NCBI GenBank assembly: GCA_963922205.1
Contig: CAWUHX010000526.1
Coordinates: 19,106-83,105, forward strand
Source: Romanomermis culicivorax
Lineage: Eukaryota > Nematoda > Enoplea > Mermithida > Mermithidae
DNA: 64,000 bases
Reading direction: 5' to 3'
The notes beneath the pieces are model-generated. The model saw only the letters and a program-made list of their open reading frames with translations, was not told the DNA's origin and made no database searches. This document shows, one piece after another, positions 1 to 10,405 of the stretch. The translations under genes were made by a program, and so were the position numbers. Position 1 is the stretch's first letter, and each line of letters begins with the position of its first letter.

Positions 1-655
1 ATCTGTCAACTATTTATCATAGCAAATGCTACCTAGTCCAGCTATCTTACGAAAATATCCGATCCAATGTCCTATTCTTATCTAACCATAATGAAACCTA
101 GCTAAATTTTACCACACCTTAACTACCGTAATCCTCTACCATAAAAACCTCCTTAATATAACCCAACATTACCAGTTTTCTATAAATACCAATTTTCTAA
201 TAATAAATTTTAGTGTATTTGGTTAGCCTTAATTTTTCGCAATTCATTAGTTTAAAACCTCTAGAGTTTGCCGTTGGGCATTTGGTTATACCTTTATCGA
301 GCAATTATGGTGCCACGTTTGTTTTACGCACAGAAAAGTAGTTTTTTTAAATTGTAAGTTTATTTAATAAAAAATCCCAAAAATCTTCATTTTTCATTTT
401 GTCATTTGCCCCTGACAAAAGTTAGCGAGGCTGGCTAAAATTTGGTTTTTAAATTAAAACAAAAACAAAAATTACAATTCTTCAACATTTTTTTCAAAAA
501 AAAACTATTTCTTATCAGTTGCTCTGCATTTTTGTTTTCCTTTCTTTTTACGAATTTTGTATTCATTTTCTTCTGTATCTTGGGTGTCATATCAGATAAG
601 GCACAAATTGTCTAGTGACCCAAATACAATATTTTTATATACAAATACAATATTT
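1..655 (+). other. Upstream leader / possible LTR remnant of the first Gypsy element
   Basis: This non-coding stretch precedes the tandem repeats and gag of the first retroelement. At 307-317 the motif ATGGTGCCACG begins with TGG, as many tRNA primer-binding sites do, and sits shortly after CA (303-304). If that is the primer site, bases 1-304 would be the end of a 5' LTR whose start lies outside the window. No second LTR is seen to confirm this, because the element is truncated in RT. The assignment is inference only. Confidence 0.2.
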
Positions 656-940
656 CAGTTCTACAGCATGATTACATAACTAGCATAGAACAAAAATCAT
701 TTTCAGATTCACGACAGCTGTCACATTCAGTGCAAAATTGCACTAATTTTTGTTTCTACAGCGCTGTTATCCAGAAATAATCAACATAGAAACTTTCAAA
801 TCACTTCTACAGCACAGTTATCAGTTGAATAACGAGCATAGAAAATTTTTCAATTCTGCAGCACGATTATTTCCACAGATTGTGAATAACTAGCACAAAA
901 CATTTTCAAAGTCTTTGCGACTAATCTCTACAGCAAGGCT
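656..940 (+). repeat. Imperfect tandem repeats in the retroelement leader
   Basis: About five imperfect units each begin with TCTACAGCA or a close variant (near 659, 751, 806, 856 and 928). Most continue with a GATTAT/GTTAT core and then AATAAC-AGCATAGAA. Unit spacing is roughly 50-90 bases. The repeats lie directly upstream of the gag frame, so they belong to the element's transcribed leader if the model is right. Their function is unknown; packaging, translation control or simple duplication are all possible. Confidence 0.55.
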
Positions 941-1187
941 GAATTTTTTCCAAGCAAGCCTTCCCAATTTTCACACAAACGTGAAAATTAAATTTTTGTG
1001 TTTTGAAAATAAAATTTTCATTTTTTTGTAAAATTCAAGTGTGGATAAACCAAAATCAAGCTCAAAACGTTTAAGAAATCAACCTTTATCTGATCCAAAC
1101 TTATCGTTAAGTGAACAGTACAAAACCTTAATTCATAGTGCAAGAAAGTCAGTTGTATATACCACCGAAGATCAAAAAGTTTCTAAC

Positions 1188-2960
1188 ATGGCAGTTGACC
1201 CGAATGTGTTAGAACTGACTATTAATCAGAGCTTAAAAAATATCTTAAAACCCATTGATCAAAGAATGAATGATCTTTATACTAGGCTAGATGATGCACA
1301 ATTAACTGATACAAATAGAAAAATTGCCAATCTCACTCAGATTCTTGAAACTGTAAATCTGGTGGACACGACTGAAGAAATAAGAAGGGCCATGGGATTC
1401 AATCCTATCTTGCCTCTGAGGACCCCTGCAATGTTTTCCGCACCTTTGGGTGAAAATTTGTCAGACTGGTTCGAAAAATTGGAGCAGTGCATGCCTTTAC
1501 AAGGTATCTCTGACACAGATGATGTATACAAAGAAGCCTATCTTGAGGCAAAATTATCAGGTGTGGCACAAGCTTCTTTTAAGGAACTAAAACGTCGTAA
1601 TAATCCTCCAACAACCTATGATCAGTTTAAGCAGGAACTCATAGCAATTTACCCAGACAGCAGAGATTCTGATATCCATCAGCAAATCATCTATGATCGT
1701 AAGCAACATTTTAATGAAACTGTACTTGAATATCTTGACGCACTTCAAAAATTAGCATGCACTGCATATCCAAACCTTGATGAAAATGCAAAGCAAACCA
1801 TCATCAAACCTATCTTTTTACGTGGCTTGAAAAATCAAATACCTGAAGTTATAAAATTCAGGGAATTTTCCAGTCTTTCAGAAGCATGTGAATCAGCTTG
1901 TTATATGTAAACCCAGCTTATGAGAGAAGATATCTATAGTGGTCACTCATCAAATAACAATACAATTTGTTTTTTAGCCATTCAAGATCAAAAAGTTAAA
2001 TGACTCGAAAATCAGCTACAGGAGCTCCAGTATCAAATAAAAGCAGCAAATTCCAATCATCAACGATGGTATTGTAAAGTGTGCAAAACCAATACCCATA
2101 GTACTGAAAATTGCCGAAAACGCAACAACCACGATCAAAATGAATTCCAAACAAGAAAATGTGCCATCTGCAAGGGAATTGGCCACATGGCTAATCAATG
2201 TCGTTCACCATGTAGAAATTGCTGACGAACAGGTCATAAGACCTCCGCCTGTCTTATGTCCAAAAGAAAAGGTAACAATCAATCTCCTTTGTACAACAGA
2301 AACAGTAACTTCAATTTTCATGGGCAAAACCCAGCACGAAACAATTTTTCATCTACTACTCAAAATCCTGGAGATCGAAAAAGAAATTTTCATCAAAATA
2401 CTATCTGTTCTCTTGATCATGAAGATGAAAATTTAGCTATCTTTTATCCAGAACCCATGTCAAATGAAATATCAAATGCATTTGTAAATTGCAATTTAGA
2501 TCCATTTTGTACGTGCAAATATTGTCCACAACATGGTACAAAAAATGATTCAGACAAACCGCCGACCAATACTGCAGAACCAATCATTCAACAAGTTGAC
2601 CAACCACCACCACAAAAATATCCAACGGAAACAATCATGGACACTGATCGTCCAAAAACACCGCAAATTGATGAGCATCAATTGGCTATTGACAAACTCA
2701 CATACGCCCTTAACACCATTGAAATGGAATGTGAGCACAAAAATGATCCGATTATTAGAGAAAAACTCGAAAAGCATGCATCGAGTGTAAAACTGCAACT
2801 AGCTCAAGTCATAACCAGTAAGATCAAACCTATTTCTTCTTGTCTTGCATCATTTTTAAATGTATTCCCTATTTCAAAGGTTAAAGGTTATCCGGAATCA
2901 ATTGTTAACCATGATGAACCAAAGTGCTTTGGCAATTCTAAACCCACACACCTCAATGTT
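1188..2960 (+). pseudogene. gag: Gag polyprotein of a Ty3/Gypsy-type retroelement, three in-frame stops
   Basis: This is a retrotransposon Gag: a helical N-terminal part, a capsid-like region containing LGENLSDWFEKLE (about 1450-1490), then nucleocapsid zinc knuckles. Two perfect CX2CX4HX4C knuckles lie near 2075-2120 and 2160-2205. A third, near 2211-2255, is split by TGA at 2223. Gag would form the particle and the knuckles would bind RNA. The frame shows no indel from 1188 to beyond 2950. Its only breaks are TAA at 1908 and TGA at 2001 and 2223, each explained by one C-to-T change. The first in-frame ATG is 1188; the frame is open back to 1041 but without ATG. The same frame runs on into the hydrophobic leader of the env-like segment. 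A related Gag fragment lies at 18508-18852 on the minus strand. Confidence 0.85.
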
Positions 2961-4495
2961 TGCAGTGATAAGATAATTTCTACGAGTATCATATTCTTAA
3001 CTTTAATTTTTGTAACACCGACGTTTAGTAAAGAATATCAAATATGTGGTGCATCAAAAACTGGTCATGCTCTCAAATTCCTAGAAATATAACTTGCAAA
3101 CCTCCTACTGAAATTTTAAAGCCATACTCTCTCAACATCACTGTCTATACCCTCAGAAATGAACCAATCCTTACAAAAGCTTTTAAATGTTTTGTTAGAA
3201 ATCGTCCCAAATGCACAAATATGGGATTCTTTGGATCAAAAGGCATTGTTGTTGATCAGATTTCCACAACTCATGTCAATCCACTAGAATGCATAAATGC
3301 AGTTAAAAGTAAGACCTATCGTAACAAACTGCTTGTGAAAATGCATGATGGATTGTGGTCTACCAATCAGTCCTTAACCACAAATTTTTCTTGGTGTTGT
3401 AAAGATTTTTGTCAAACTATCGAAAATTTTTTCATAGAGGAAGGTCAAATAGCCACCTGGGATGGTAAGCTCCTATCCAGTGACCTTGGTGACTTGGGTG
3501 GTTGCATACCTAATGCAGGACAATGTACCAATCATGAAAGTCCAATCATCTGGGACCAAACGACCTTTAAACACATTTGTCCAGTAGTTCTAAAAGATAC
3601 CTACATGGCTAAAATAAGTGGCAAGTATATCATTATCGACCAACTTCAAGGAGCTTTTAAACTCAGGTCAGCTTACAAAAATTGACTGGAACTACCTAAT
3701 CCCTTATATACTTTTCAAGGAATTGTTATCATAATTAAAAATTATTATAACATGAATGAACATGACGAAAAAATACAAAATTTCTCTTCGGATCCAATCA
3801 ATGGAAAGCTTAATTATCTTGAGCATAAAATTATTGAAAATGAAAAACAAAATTTCCGATACATCTGGCTAGAAATGTGCCACTATGCTCAAAAATATTT
3901 TATTGACAACTATACTATGCTTGTGACCCCTGGTGGAATGGACCTAACAGAATTTAGCCCAACTGTTGATTGTACTCATCAACATGTGTCTATTTTCAAG
4001 AAAAATGCAAAATGGACCACTAAAACTGGACCTATTCTTGTTAGCTATGTTCCAGTGGAATTACTATGGAAAGGCCACCATAAAATGTTTCAGTTCGATA
4101 CCCCATCTATTTTTCATAACAAATTAGCTTTAGCTCTGACAAATTTTGCATTTAGCTGTTTTGAACAATGTTGTTAATTATACATCAGCTCTTTCTTTGC
4201 AGCCTGATGTAATATACAGTACCTTATCAGGTGCAGCAACTGGTGTTAAAACTGCTGTACAAGGAATAGGCCAATCTTTTGAACATGTTCTCAAAATGGA
4301 AAATGGCATATTGTTAAATATTTTTTGAATTTGATCTAAGGACCCCTTCGACTGATATTAAATAGTGTGGTCATTCTTCTCATCATTTTAGCTATATGTT
4401 ATTTAGCATACCTATTTCTTATTTGCTATATAGTTAAACGAAAAGCTAGACTCCAAAACAATTGTTCTTCTGAACCGCCTATTTCTTTTGGTTGA
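2961..4495 (+). pseudogene. env: Envelope-like glycoprotein between gag and pol, broken
   Basis: This is a secreted or membrane glycoprotein-like segment. It opens in the Gag frame with a hydrophobic stretch (about 2975-3025) resembling a signal peptide. A Cys-rich ectodomain follows in another frame (3044-3685), with motifs such as FFGSKG and PIIWDQ and several N-x-S/T sites. The same frame continues through TGA 3683 into 3752-4177, which has a charged start and further Cys residues. After another frame change comes a short tail, and at 4355-4440 a membrane-spanning stretch followed by basic KRKAR, ending with TGA at 4493. Layout (signal, Cys-rich ectodomain, single anchor, short basic tail) fits an envelope protein. 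The motif style recalls glycoproteins of jingchuvirus-like viruses captured by arthropod retroelements, but this is inference from memory. At least three frame changes plus a stop make it non-functional as it stands. Confidence 0.65.
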
Positions 4496-4507
4496 GCTCT
4501 TTTAGAA

Positions 4508-6110
4508 ATGTCCAAAATCCAAACAAAAACAAAAAATAAAATGGAACGTCCTTCTTCATCCAAATTTAACATTCGTTTCAACAATGTTAAAAATAAGGTA
4601 GATATAGAAGAATCGATAAATTTTTGCATAAATTCACAGAAAAGAACACCATACATGAACGTTACCATCAATGATCAACTCACAGTGGATGCATTAATTG
4701 ATACAGGAGCTGTCTACTCAATCATTGATGCTGATATTGTCAAAAAAATACCAAACTTAAGAATCCTAACAATAACTGCTCATCCTATAGCAGCTAATAA
4801 AAGTCGGATTAAGCTTAGTGGATCAGTTTTCCTTACAATTTCAACTTATGACGTTTCAGAAACTCTCCTTGTTCAAATACAAGAAAATAGTATGGCAAAC
4901 TTGATCTTAGGTACAAATTTTCTTAATCGATTTAAAAGCATTGAATTCAATTGGGAAAATTCTTTTATCCCATTCAAAAATTGTCATATTCTTTGTGAAG
5001 GTATGAATTTTAATTCTCCATCAAATAGAAGTGCATTATTCATTGATGAAACAGTGTGCCTCGATCCAAGATCAGTGAATATCATTTCTGCTATGGTTCC
5101 CAAACCATACACAAAACTGTTAAATGACATCATTTTTCAACCAAAACTTTTGGGAGAAAAAATCCAAAATATCTATTTTGCCTCATCTATTGGTAAAATC
5201 ACCAATAATCCATCAAGTTATTAATTTGAATCCTTACACAATTAAGCTTTACTCAGGCATGAGAATTGGGGATATAAAATGTTTTGCCGATCAATCTCCC
5301 TTAAATCTTAGCATAAACACTGTTGAAAGTCAAAATTTAGAACATAATTCCCAACTCATTACTCATGAATGGATACAGAAAAATTGTAATGTTTCACTTC
5401 ATTGGAATGAACCAGACAAAAACAAACTTTTTGATTTACTATTGCACTATCCTCATTTATATGCACTTGATGAAAAAGACACAGGAAAAACTACATTAGT
5501 TCAACATGAAATTAACACTGCTGATCACGAACCTATCAGAAAGTATCCTTTCTGAACGTCTCCAAAGGAGAAAGAAATTATCGCAAATGAAGTAAAAGCC
5601 ATGGAAGCTAAACATATCATCCAAAAAAGTACTTCACCATGCTCTACCAAGTCAGTTTTGGTACCAAAGAAAGATGGTGGATACCGATTATGCATTGATT
5701 ATCGTGGTTTAAACGAAGTGACAAAAAGGGATGTGTACCCCTTACCCAGAATCGACGACATCCTAGACACACTAAATGGCATGTTGTACTTTACAACCCT
5801 AGACCAAGCCAATGCATATTGGTCCATTCATATCCCACCTCAGGACCAAGAAAAAACAGCGTTTTTGACCCCAACTGGTCTATATGAATTTAATTACCTA
5901 CCCTTCGTCTGTGTAATGCACCTGCCACCTTTCGGAGGTTAATGGACCTACTTTTATCTGGCTTACAATGGTCTACATGTCTAGTCTACCTCCACGACAT
6001 TCTCATATTTGCCAAATCACACGATCAAATGCTTTCTCGACTCAAAGCAGTTTTGAATCGTTTACAGCAAGGTGGAATGAAATTACGTCTTAACAAATGT
6101 AAAAAATTAA
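4508..6110 (+). pseudogene. pol: Gypsy protease-reverse transcriptase (pro-pol), truncated
   Basis: The aspartic protease comes first: ALIDTGAVYSI (near 4690) carries the catalytic D-T-G, and NLILGTNFL (near 4900) matches the downstream ILG motif. The frame changes between about 5124 and 5222 and continues into the RT N-terminus, with TGA at 5553. The RT fingers and palm are clear: GGYRLCIDYRGLNE, the catalytic-Asp motif TTLDQANAYW, then a one-base loss near 5907 before LMDLLLSG. The YxDD box reads YLHD (near 5990), so a catalytic Asp is replaced by His. Homology stops at LNKCK near 6109. RNase H, integrase and 3' LTR are absent. Pro starts 13 bases after the env-like stop and in the same frame. 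Ty3/Gypsy assignment is confident. Confidence 0.9.
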
Positions 6111-7620
6111 ATGCATTTTTCTGATCTGCACATACTCTACTGTTTGTTTTCGTCCTTCTGCTTGTTCCTATTTTAAATCTTCTGTTTGTCACTTTTATTC
6201 ACTTATTACTTTTCTACATGTTCACTGATTTGTTTATCTCACTTTTTCTTTTTATTCTAGTAATTTTCTCTTGAAATATTTGACTTTGTTCATTATTACT
6301 TTACTTTATTTTCCTTTCCATTCTTTCCTTTTGTTTATTTTTCATTTGTTTCCTTGTTTCTCTTTATCTTTTTTAGATGTAGATGTTTTTTCTTCACACT
6401 TTATGAAAAAATTTTAATAGGGAAGCTTAATATTTACTTGTATCAAGTTCAAAAAATGTCAAGTGACAGGTTGCTGTGTGACTGTGTGTGAAAAACCACT
6501 CTTCACAAAAACCTTAAATTTTTTAATTTTTTTCGTTACCCAAGTTTTTAAATTCGCCCAATGCTGATTAATTTTTTCGGAGGGATGACTCAGTTGTTGC
6601 CCCCAATTCTGTGAATATTGGAAGAATTGGAAAATGGCAGAGTTTTAGAGTGAAAAGAGACAAAAAGTAGCAAAAGCGGAAACTTTTTCGATTTTTCAGC
6701 TCTCATAAAATTTTATCAAAAATTCCAAAATTGATAGCACCAAATTACAAGAATTCGAAAAGGAAGTGGAAGGAATGTCCCGGCCCCCCAATAGATGCTG
6801 TACAAAGCAATACCTATTCATGGACCCCCACGTGGCCTGTGGTCAGCCGCAACTGCTGCAAAATTATTGGTATTTTTTGATCAATAGTGAGCAATCTAAA
6901 CTTTAGCTTTGCTAATCTAAAAAAAAATTTTGGGCAAAGCAGGAAGTTATAGCCCAAGGGTGTCTAGATGTTTTCAGAAATTTAGTGGGTAACAAATTTG
7001 TTCTGTCAAACTTGAAACAGTGTGGCAAAGCAGCCCATAGCATGAGATTTAGACTTTTTGCAAAACTTCATTATTCTCCTACACATAGCGAGTTGAATAA
7101 ATTCGTCTATGTGATGGAGAAGAAATGGTAGCAACTAGTCCGCTAGGGGCAGATAATTTCAAAATTTCTTAAATTTTAAAATTCCATCTTTATCAAAATT
7201 TCTAAGAATTTCCTCAACTTGTGTAAATCAGTAAGTATCCTTTAAAAATCTTCCTGGAAATTCTCAGATCATCAGTTGGATAGGCCGTTTTGGGCTTTGG
7301 ATTGAGACAGCTAGCAGTCAAGTGATGGAGAATGCAGGTGGTCTTTGCATGCACTATAATAGTAAGGTAAGAAGTAAGGTAGAAGTCGAGGCCGCACTTG
7401 TGTTTAACTATCTGCCAACACTAACCCAATATATATTTGGCACCTTATTGTCCCCTGATTGCAATTTTTCCTATTTGTGCTTACTATCTATGGTGAAGGT
7501 AGAAATTAACCGATGTCTTTACTTTAATTTTTTACTTTAATTTTTACATTTTTAATCTTTACTTTAATTAACTGAACTATATCTGAAAAAAGAAGTAAAT
7601 ATTTTGTCTGAATTTTTAGA
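6111..7620. other. Non-coding stretch after the truncated RT
   Basis: Pyrimidine-rich sequence (about 6125-6410) directly follows the RT breakpoint, then mixed AT-rich DNA. No conserved coding signal was recognised. Short open frames such as 7322-7540 lack any recognisable motif. A polypyrimidine stretch ending in TTTTTAG at 7611-7620 could be a 3' splice site for the coding region that begins next. Confidence 0.4.
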
Positions 7621-8290
7621 CTACAATGTTAAACGCATTGTTAGAGTCCACAAATTGGACCGATGGTTTTGGACGAACTTCGGAAGATACCCATTGGAAC
7701 AAACAGAGCGTAAGATGGTCGAAATAAGTAAGGTGGCTGAGATGATCGAAACCTTAAAAGATAGTAGGTTTTGAGGACAGCCAATAATTGGTTTTGATAC
7801 CCAAAAGGTAACTCAGGAATATGTGAGTAAGGTTTTTGGGGCTTCTGATGTTGATAACCCATTAGGGAAGGAGTTTGCAAGGGTCATCAGCTTTTCAAAG
7901 GTAAGTGGAGATAAATTTGTTGTAGATACTATGACAATCATGCCGAAGGAATGGACGCTCATTCATGAGCTCTTAGATTCCAACATGCTTCTCATTGGAT
8001 ACAACTTGGTTACAGATCTGATCCCCATTTGAAATGTTAATGGCGCAGGTAGGAAACACCAAGAAGTTGATCTTACAGCAGAGATCAAGCACAGAGTTAT
8101 GTCTTTATATGCTCATTATTATGATGTAGCCAAGGTAGGAGACAAGTTGAATGGAAGATTTTTGGCAATGTCCAGAAAGTTGGGACTTTGCCCAGAAACA
8201 TTTAAGCTGAAAGGGTTGTTCACGGAGTTGTATCTAGCAGATATTGGTTACTTTCAAATCGATTTCCATCAGAGAGAGCAACGTGAATGA
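7621..8290 (+). pseudogene. Possible DEDD-type 3'-5' exonuclease-like ORF, two TGA stops
   Basis: One frame stays readable from about 7621 to 8290, interrupted only by TGA at 7772 and 8030. After the first stop it reads PIIGFDTQK, then VVDTMTIMP and MLLIGYNLVTDL. These resemble exonuclease motifs I (D-x-E, here D-T-Q) and II (N-x-x-x-D) of the DnaQ/RNase D fold. A later stretch with YYDVAKVGDKL and a helix-rich part may be motif III. If the fold is right, motif I has lost its Glu and activity is doubtful. The ORF ends with TGA at 8288-8290, overlapping the ATG (8287) of the next ORF. Family unknown. Exonuclease domains are known in some giant Penelope-like elements, but no RT is visible here, so that link is speculative. 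Confidence 0.4.
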
Positions 8291-8972
8291 TACCTGCAGA
8301 CCTCAACACCCTGGTAGACTTAAATCAGGAAGGAGATGATTCAGAAGTGGATAAGGAGATCACTGTTGAATCATCCCTCCAACCTGATGAAGAGACACAG
8401 GTAATGTCCTTGGTAGACCAGACAGAAAGTTTACCTTCTGGAATGGATGTCAGGGCTGAACAGATGTTGGATGAAAGCAATCTGATAGCAATTGTTGGTG
8501 GTCCAACTATGGCAGAGATTGAAGCAAGGCTCAGGGAGCAAGCTGAAAAAGAAATCAAAAGGCAAAAGGAGATTTTTGTCAAAAAGCTTGCGGAGCAAAA
8601 AGCAAGATTAGATGAGCAGCAGAAGCAGCTGGAGCAGGTTCTGGCTGGTTTTATGGTGCAGCCGTAGCCTCTGGCAGTACCTACAGTCGTGCAAGCTTCA
8701 GTAAAACCGCCAACTGCTTATCATATTCCGAAATAGGTGGCACAGCCAGCTAGTACGCAGGCTATCCAACCTGCCATCAGCAAGGCAGTGCCGGCAATTC
8801 TAGTGCCTCAAAGAGACCCGGCAATAGATAATGGTATACCAGATATCTATACTGCTGATCAAGTGAGGAAATTTAGAGAAGCTGGTCGTACAGATGACCA
8901 AGTTAAAAGGTTAGGAAGGAGAAAGTTAGCCCGAAAGGCCAATAGGGCTAAAAAGAGAGAAGGGAAGATGTA
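8287..8972 (+). pseudogene. Acidic, coiled-coil ORF starting in an ATGA overlap
   Basis: It starts at ATG 8287, overlapping the upstream stop. The N-terminus is acidic (LNQEGDDSEVDKEITVE), followed by a charged helix rich in Glu, Lys, Arg and Gln (about 8515-8640; REQAEKEIKRQKEIFVKKLA) typical of a coiled coil. After TAG at 8665 and 8734 the same frame goes on as a Pro/Ala/Gln-rich linker and then a basic helix with ADQVRKFREAGRTDDQVKRL. It runs into the next segment by a frame change near 8950. Both TAG codons sit where CAG (Gln) would fit the Gln-rich context. It looks structural or nucleic-acid-binding. No family recognised. Confidence 0.5.
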
Positions 8973-10405
8973 ATAAAGATAAGTGATGATGAGGCAGAAA
9001 AGACAGGAAGTTCGGCATCTGTGGACTCAAAATTTGTTGGATCGACAACTCTATTGACGCATTCAACCAAGTCCAAGACCAAAGCTATGCAGACGACCCA
9101 GATGCCTGGAACTAAGAGTTCTATGAGTCAAGTGCGGTCAACAGTAGCTTCAGCAAAAGTACCTAGTAAATACACTATGTCACAGGTAGGTGCAACTACT
9201 AAATTTACTTGGGCAAAGCCCATGTCTAGAGTTGATCCGCAGGAGATCCAGAGCAGTTCCTCATGGAAAAAAGTTATTTCCAAACCCTCTACATCACATC
9301 CAACTAAGCCGGCCAAGAGAAGTTGAGATAAGGAAGTAACTTTGGAGTACTTGAGTTCTGTTTTGAGAGACTACTGGGACGTCCATAAGAGATTTCAGGT
9401 GGTGAAAGGAAAGATAGATTTTTCGACACTGGAGGTGATCAAATTTTTTGCTCAAGATATGCCAGATGATGATAGGAATCAAATCATCTGGGCATTGGTG
9501 GATGATGGAGTAGAGGAGCTTTATGAGAACTATAGGGATCACTTTGAAGTTCGAGGTGGTTTCATGTATGATCACATAAACATTCCTGAGCCCATTAGGG
9601 AGTACATTTGGCTCAAATTTATGCCCAATTGGTTTCATCATTTCGATGCAGAGATAGTGATGGCAGCTGTGAGATACCTATGTACCATGGTGTTGCTAAA
9701 ATTAGAGCAGCAGCAGTTGGGCCCTAGACACATTGGTGCAGTAGATGCACAGGCCAAATCATTTTTGACAGAGAAATACTATGCAATGTACTTGTGGGGA
9801 GAGGGTAGTACTGCATTCAAGGAAGGGTATGCCAACCAAATGCAGGAAAACCAGAAAACTGCAGCAGCAGATATGGCTGCAAAGAGGAGGTTGTCTGAAA
9901 TGGTTTGGAGGTTTTCTGGTAAGTTCCAGAAAGCCGAGGATGATGAAGGTCAACCCTTCAAGATTCCTATTTTAACAGAAAGGCAACCTAGAGATACGTC
10001 CAGGACTATGAGCGAGCACTCCCCACAATCATCTCACTTGCAGGGTAGGCAACAGCCTGGAGCATTTAAGTTACCTTACGGGAAACAACAGAGTCAAGGT
10101 AGGTTCAGCACCTGAGCTTCTGGAGTATCTTCTGTAAGTTCCACTCGTGGATTGCACCAGAGGGGAACTGGAGGGGGATATGCCCAGGGCTGGGGTCAGG
10201 GACAGGTCCAAGGTAGAGTGATGAAATTGGTTAACCCACAGCCATATAAGGGTCAGGCGACAGGCAGGGCTCCTCGTGAGACTGCATCTCAAGGAGTTTA
10301 TGGGGATTCCTCAGAGGTCGTGGAGCCTGAGGTGGTCCTTATCCTTGCCGTGGCAGCTTCCAATACGGTGGTTACGGTGGTGGCGGGCAACAATAATTTT
10401 ATTTA
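8952..10405 (+). pseudogene. Unknown helical protein with a Gly-rich C-terminal tail
   Basis: This continues the preceding ORF after a frame change. An acidic VIKISDDEAEK opens it, then a Ser/Thr/Lys-rich linker. After TGA 9324 comes a well-kept, mainly helical domain (about 9330-9900) rich in Trp, Tyr and Asp, e.g. DDRNQIIWALVDDGVEELYE and PEPIREYIWLKFMPNWFHHF. After TGA 10113 the frame continues into a Gly/Gln/Arg-rich region, and in another frame ends with an RGG-like tail (GGYGGGG). An ordered helical domain followed by a Gly/Arg-rich tail is compatible with a capsid or nucleocapsid-type protein or an RNA-binding ORF1, but no family match was recognised. The unit is clearly once-coding, since composition and frame are kept over more than 1 kb despite stops. 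Confidence 0.5.

Noticed and set aside
1041..1187. Gag start at the first codon of the open frame (GTG 1041)
   Set aside because: GTG is not a usual eukaryotic start; the first in-frame ATG is 1188, and the extension may simply be open leader.
7621..10405. Assignment to a bdelloid-type giant Penelope-like element because of the exonuclease-like ORF
   Set aside because: No RT, GIY-YIG or telomeric repeat is visible here, and the exonuclease call itself is weak; kept only as a possibility.
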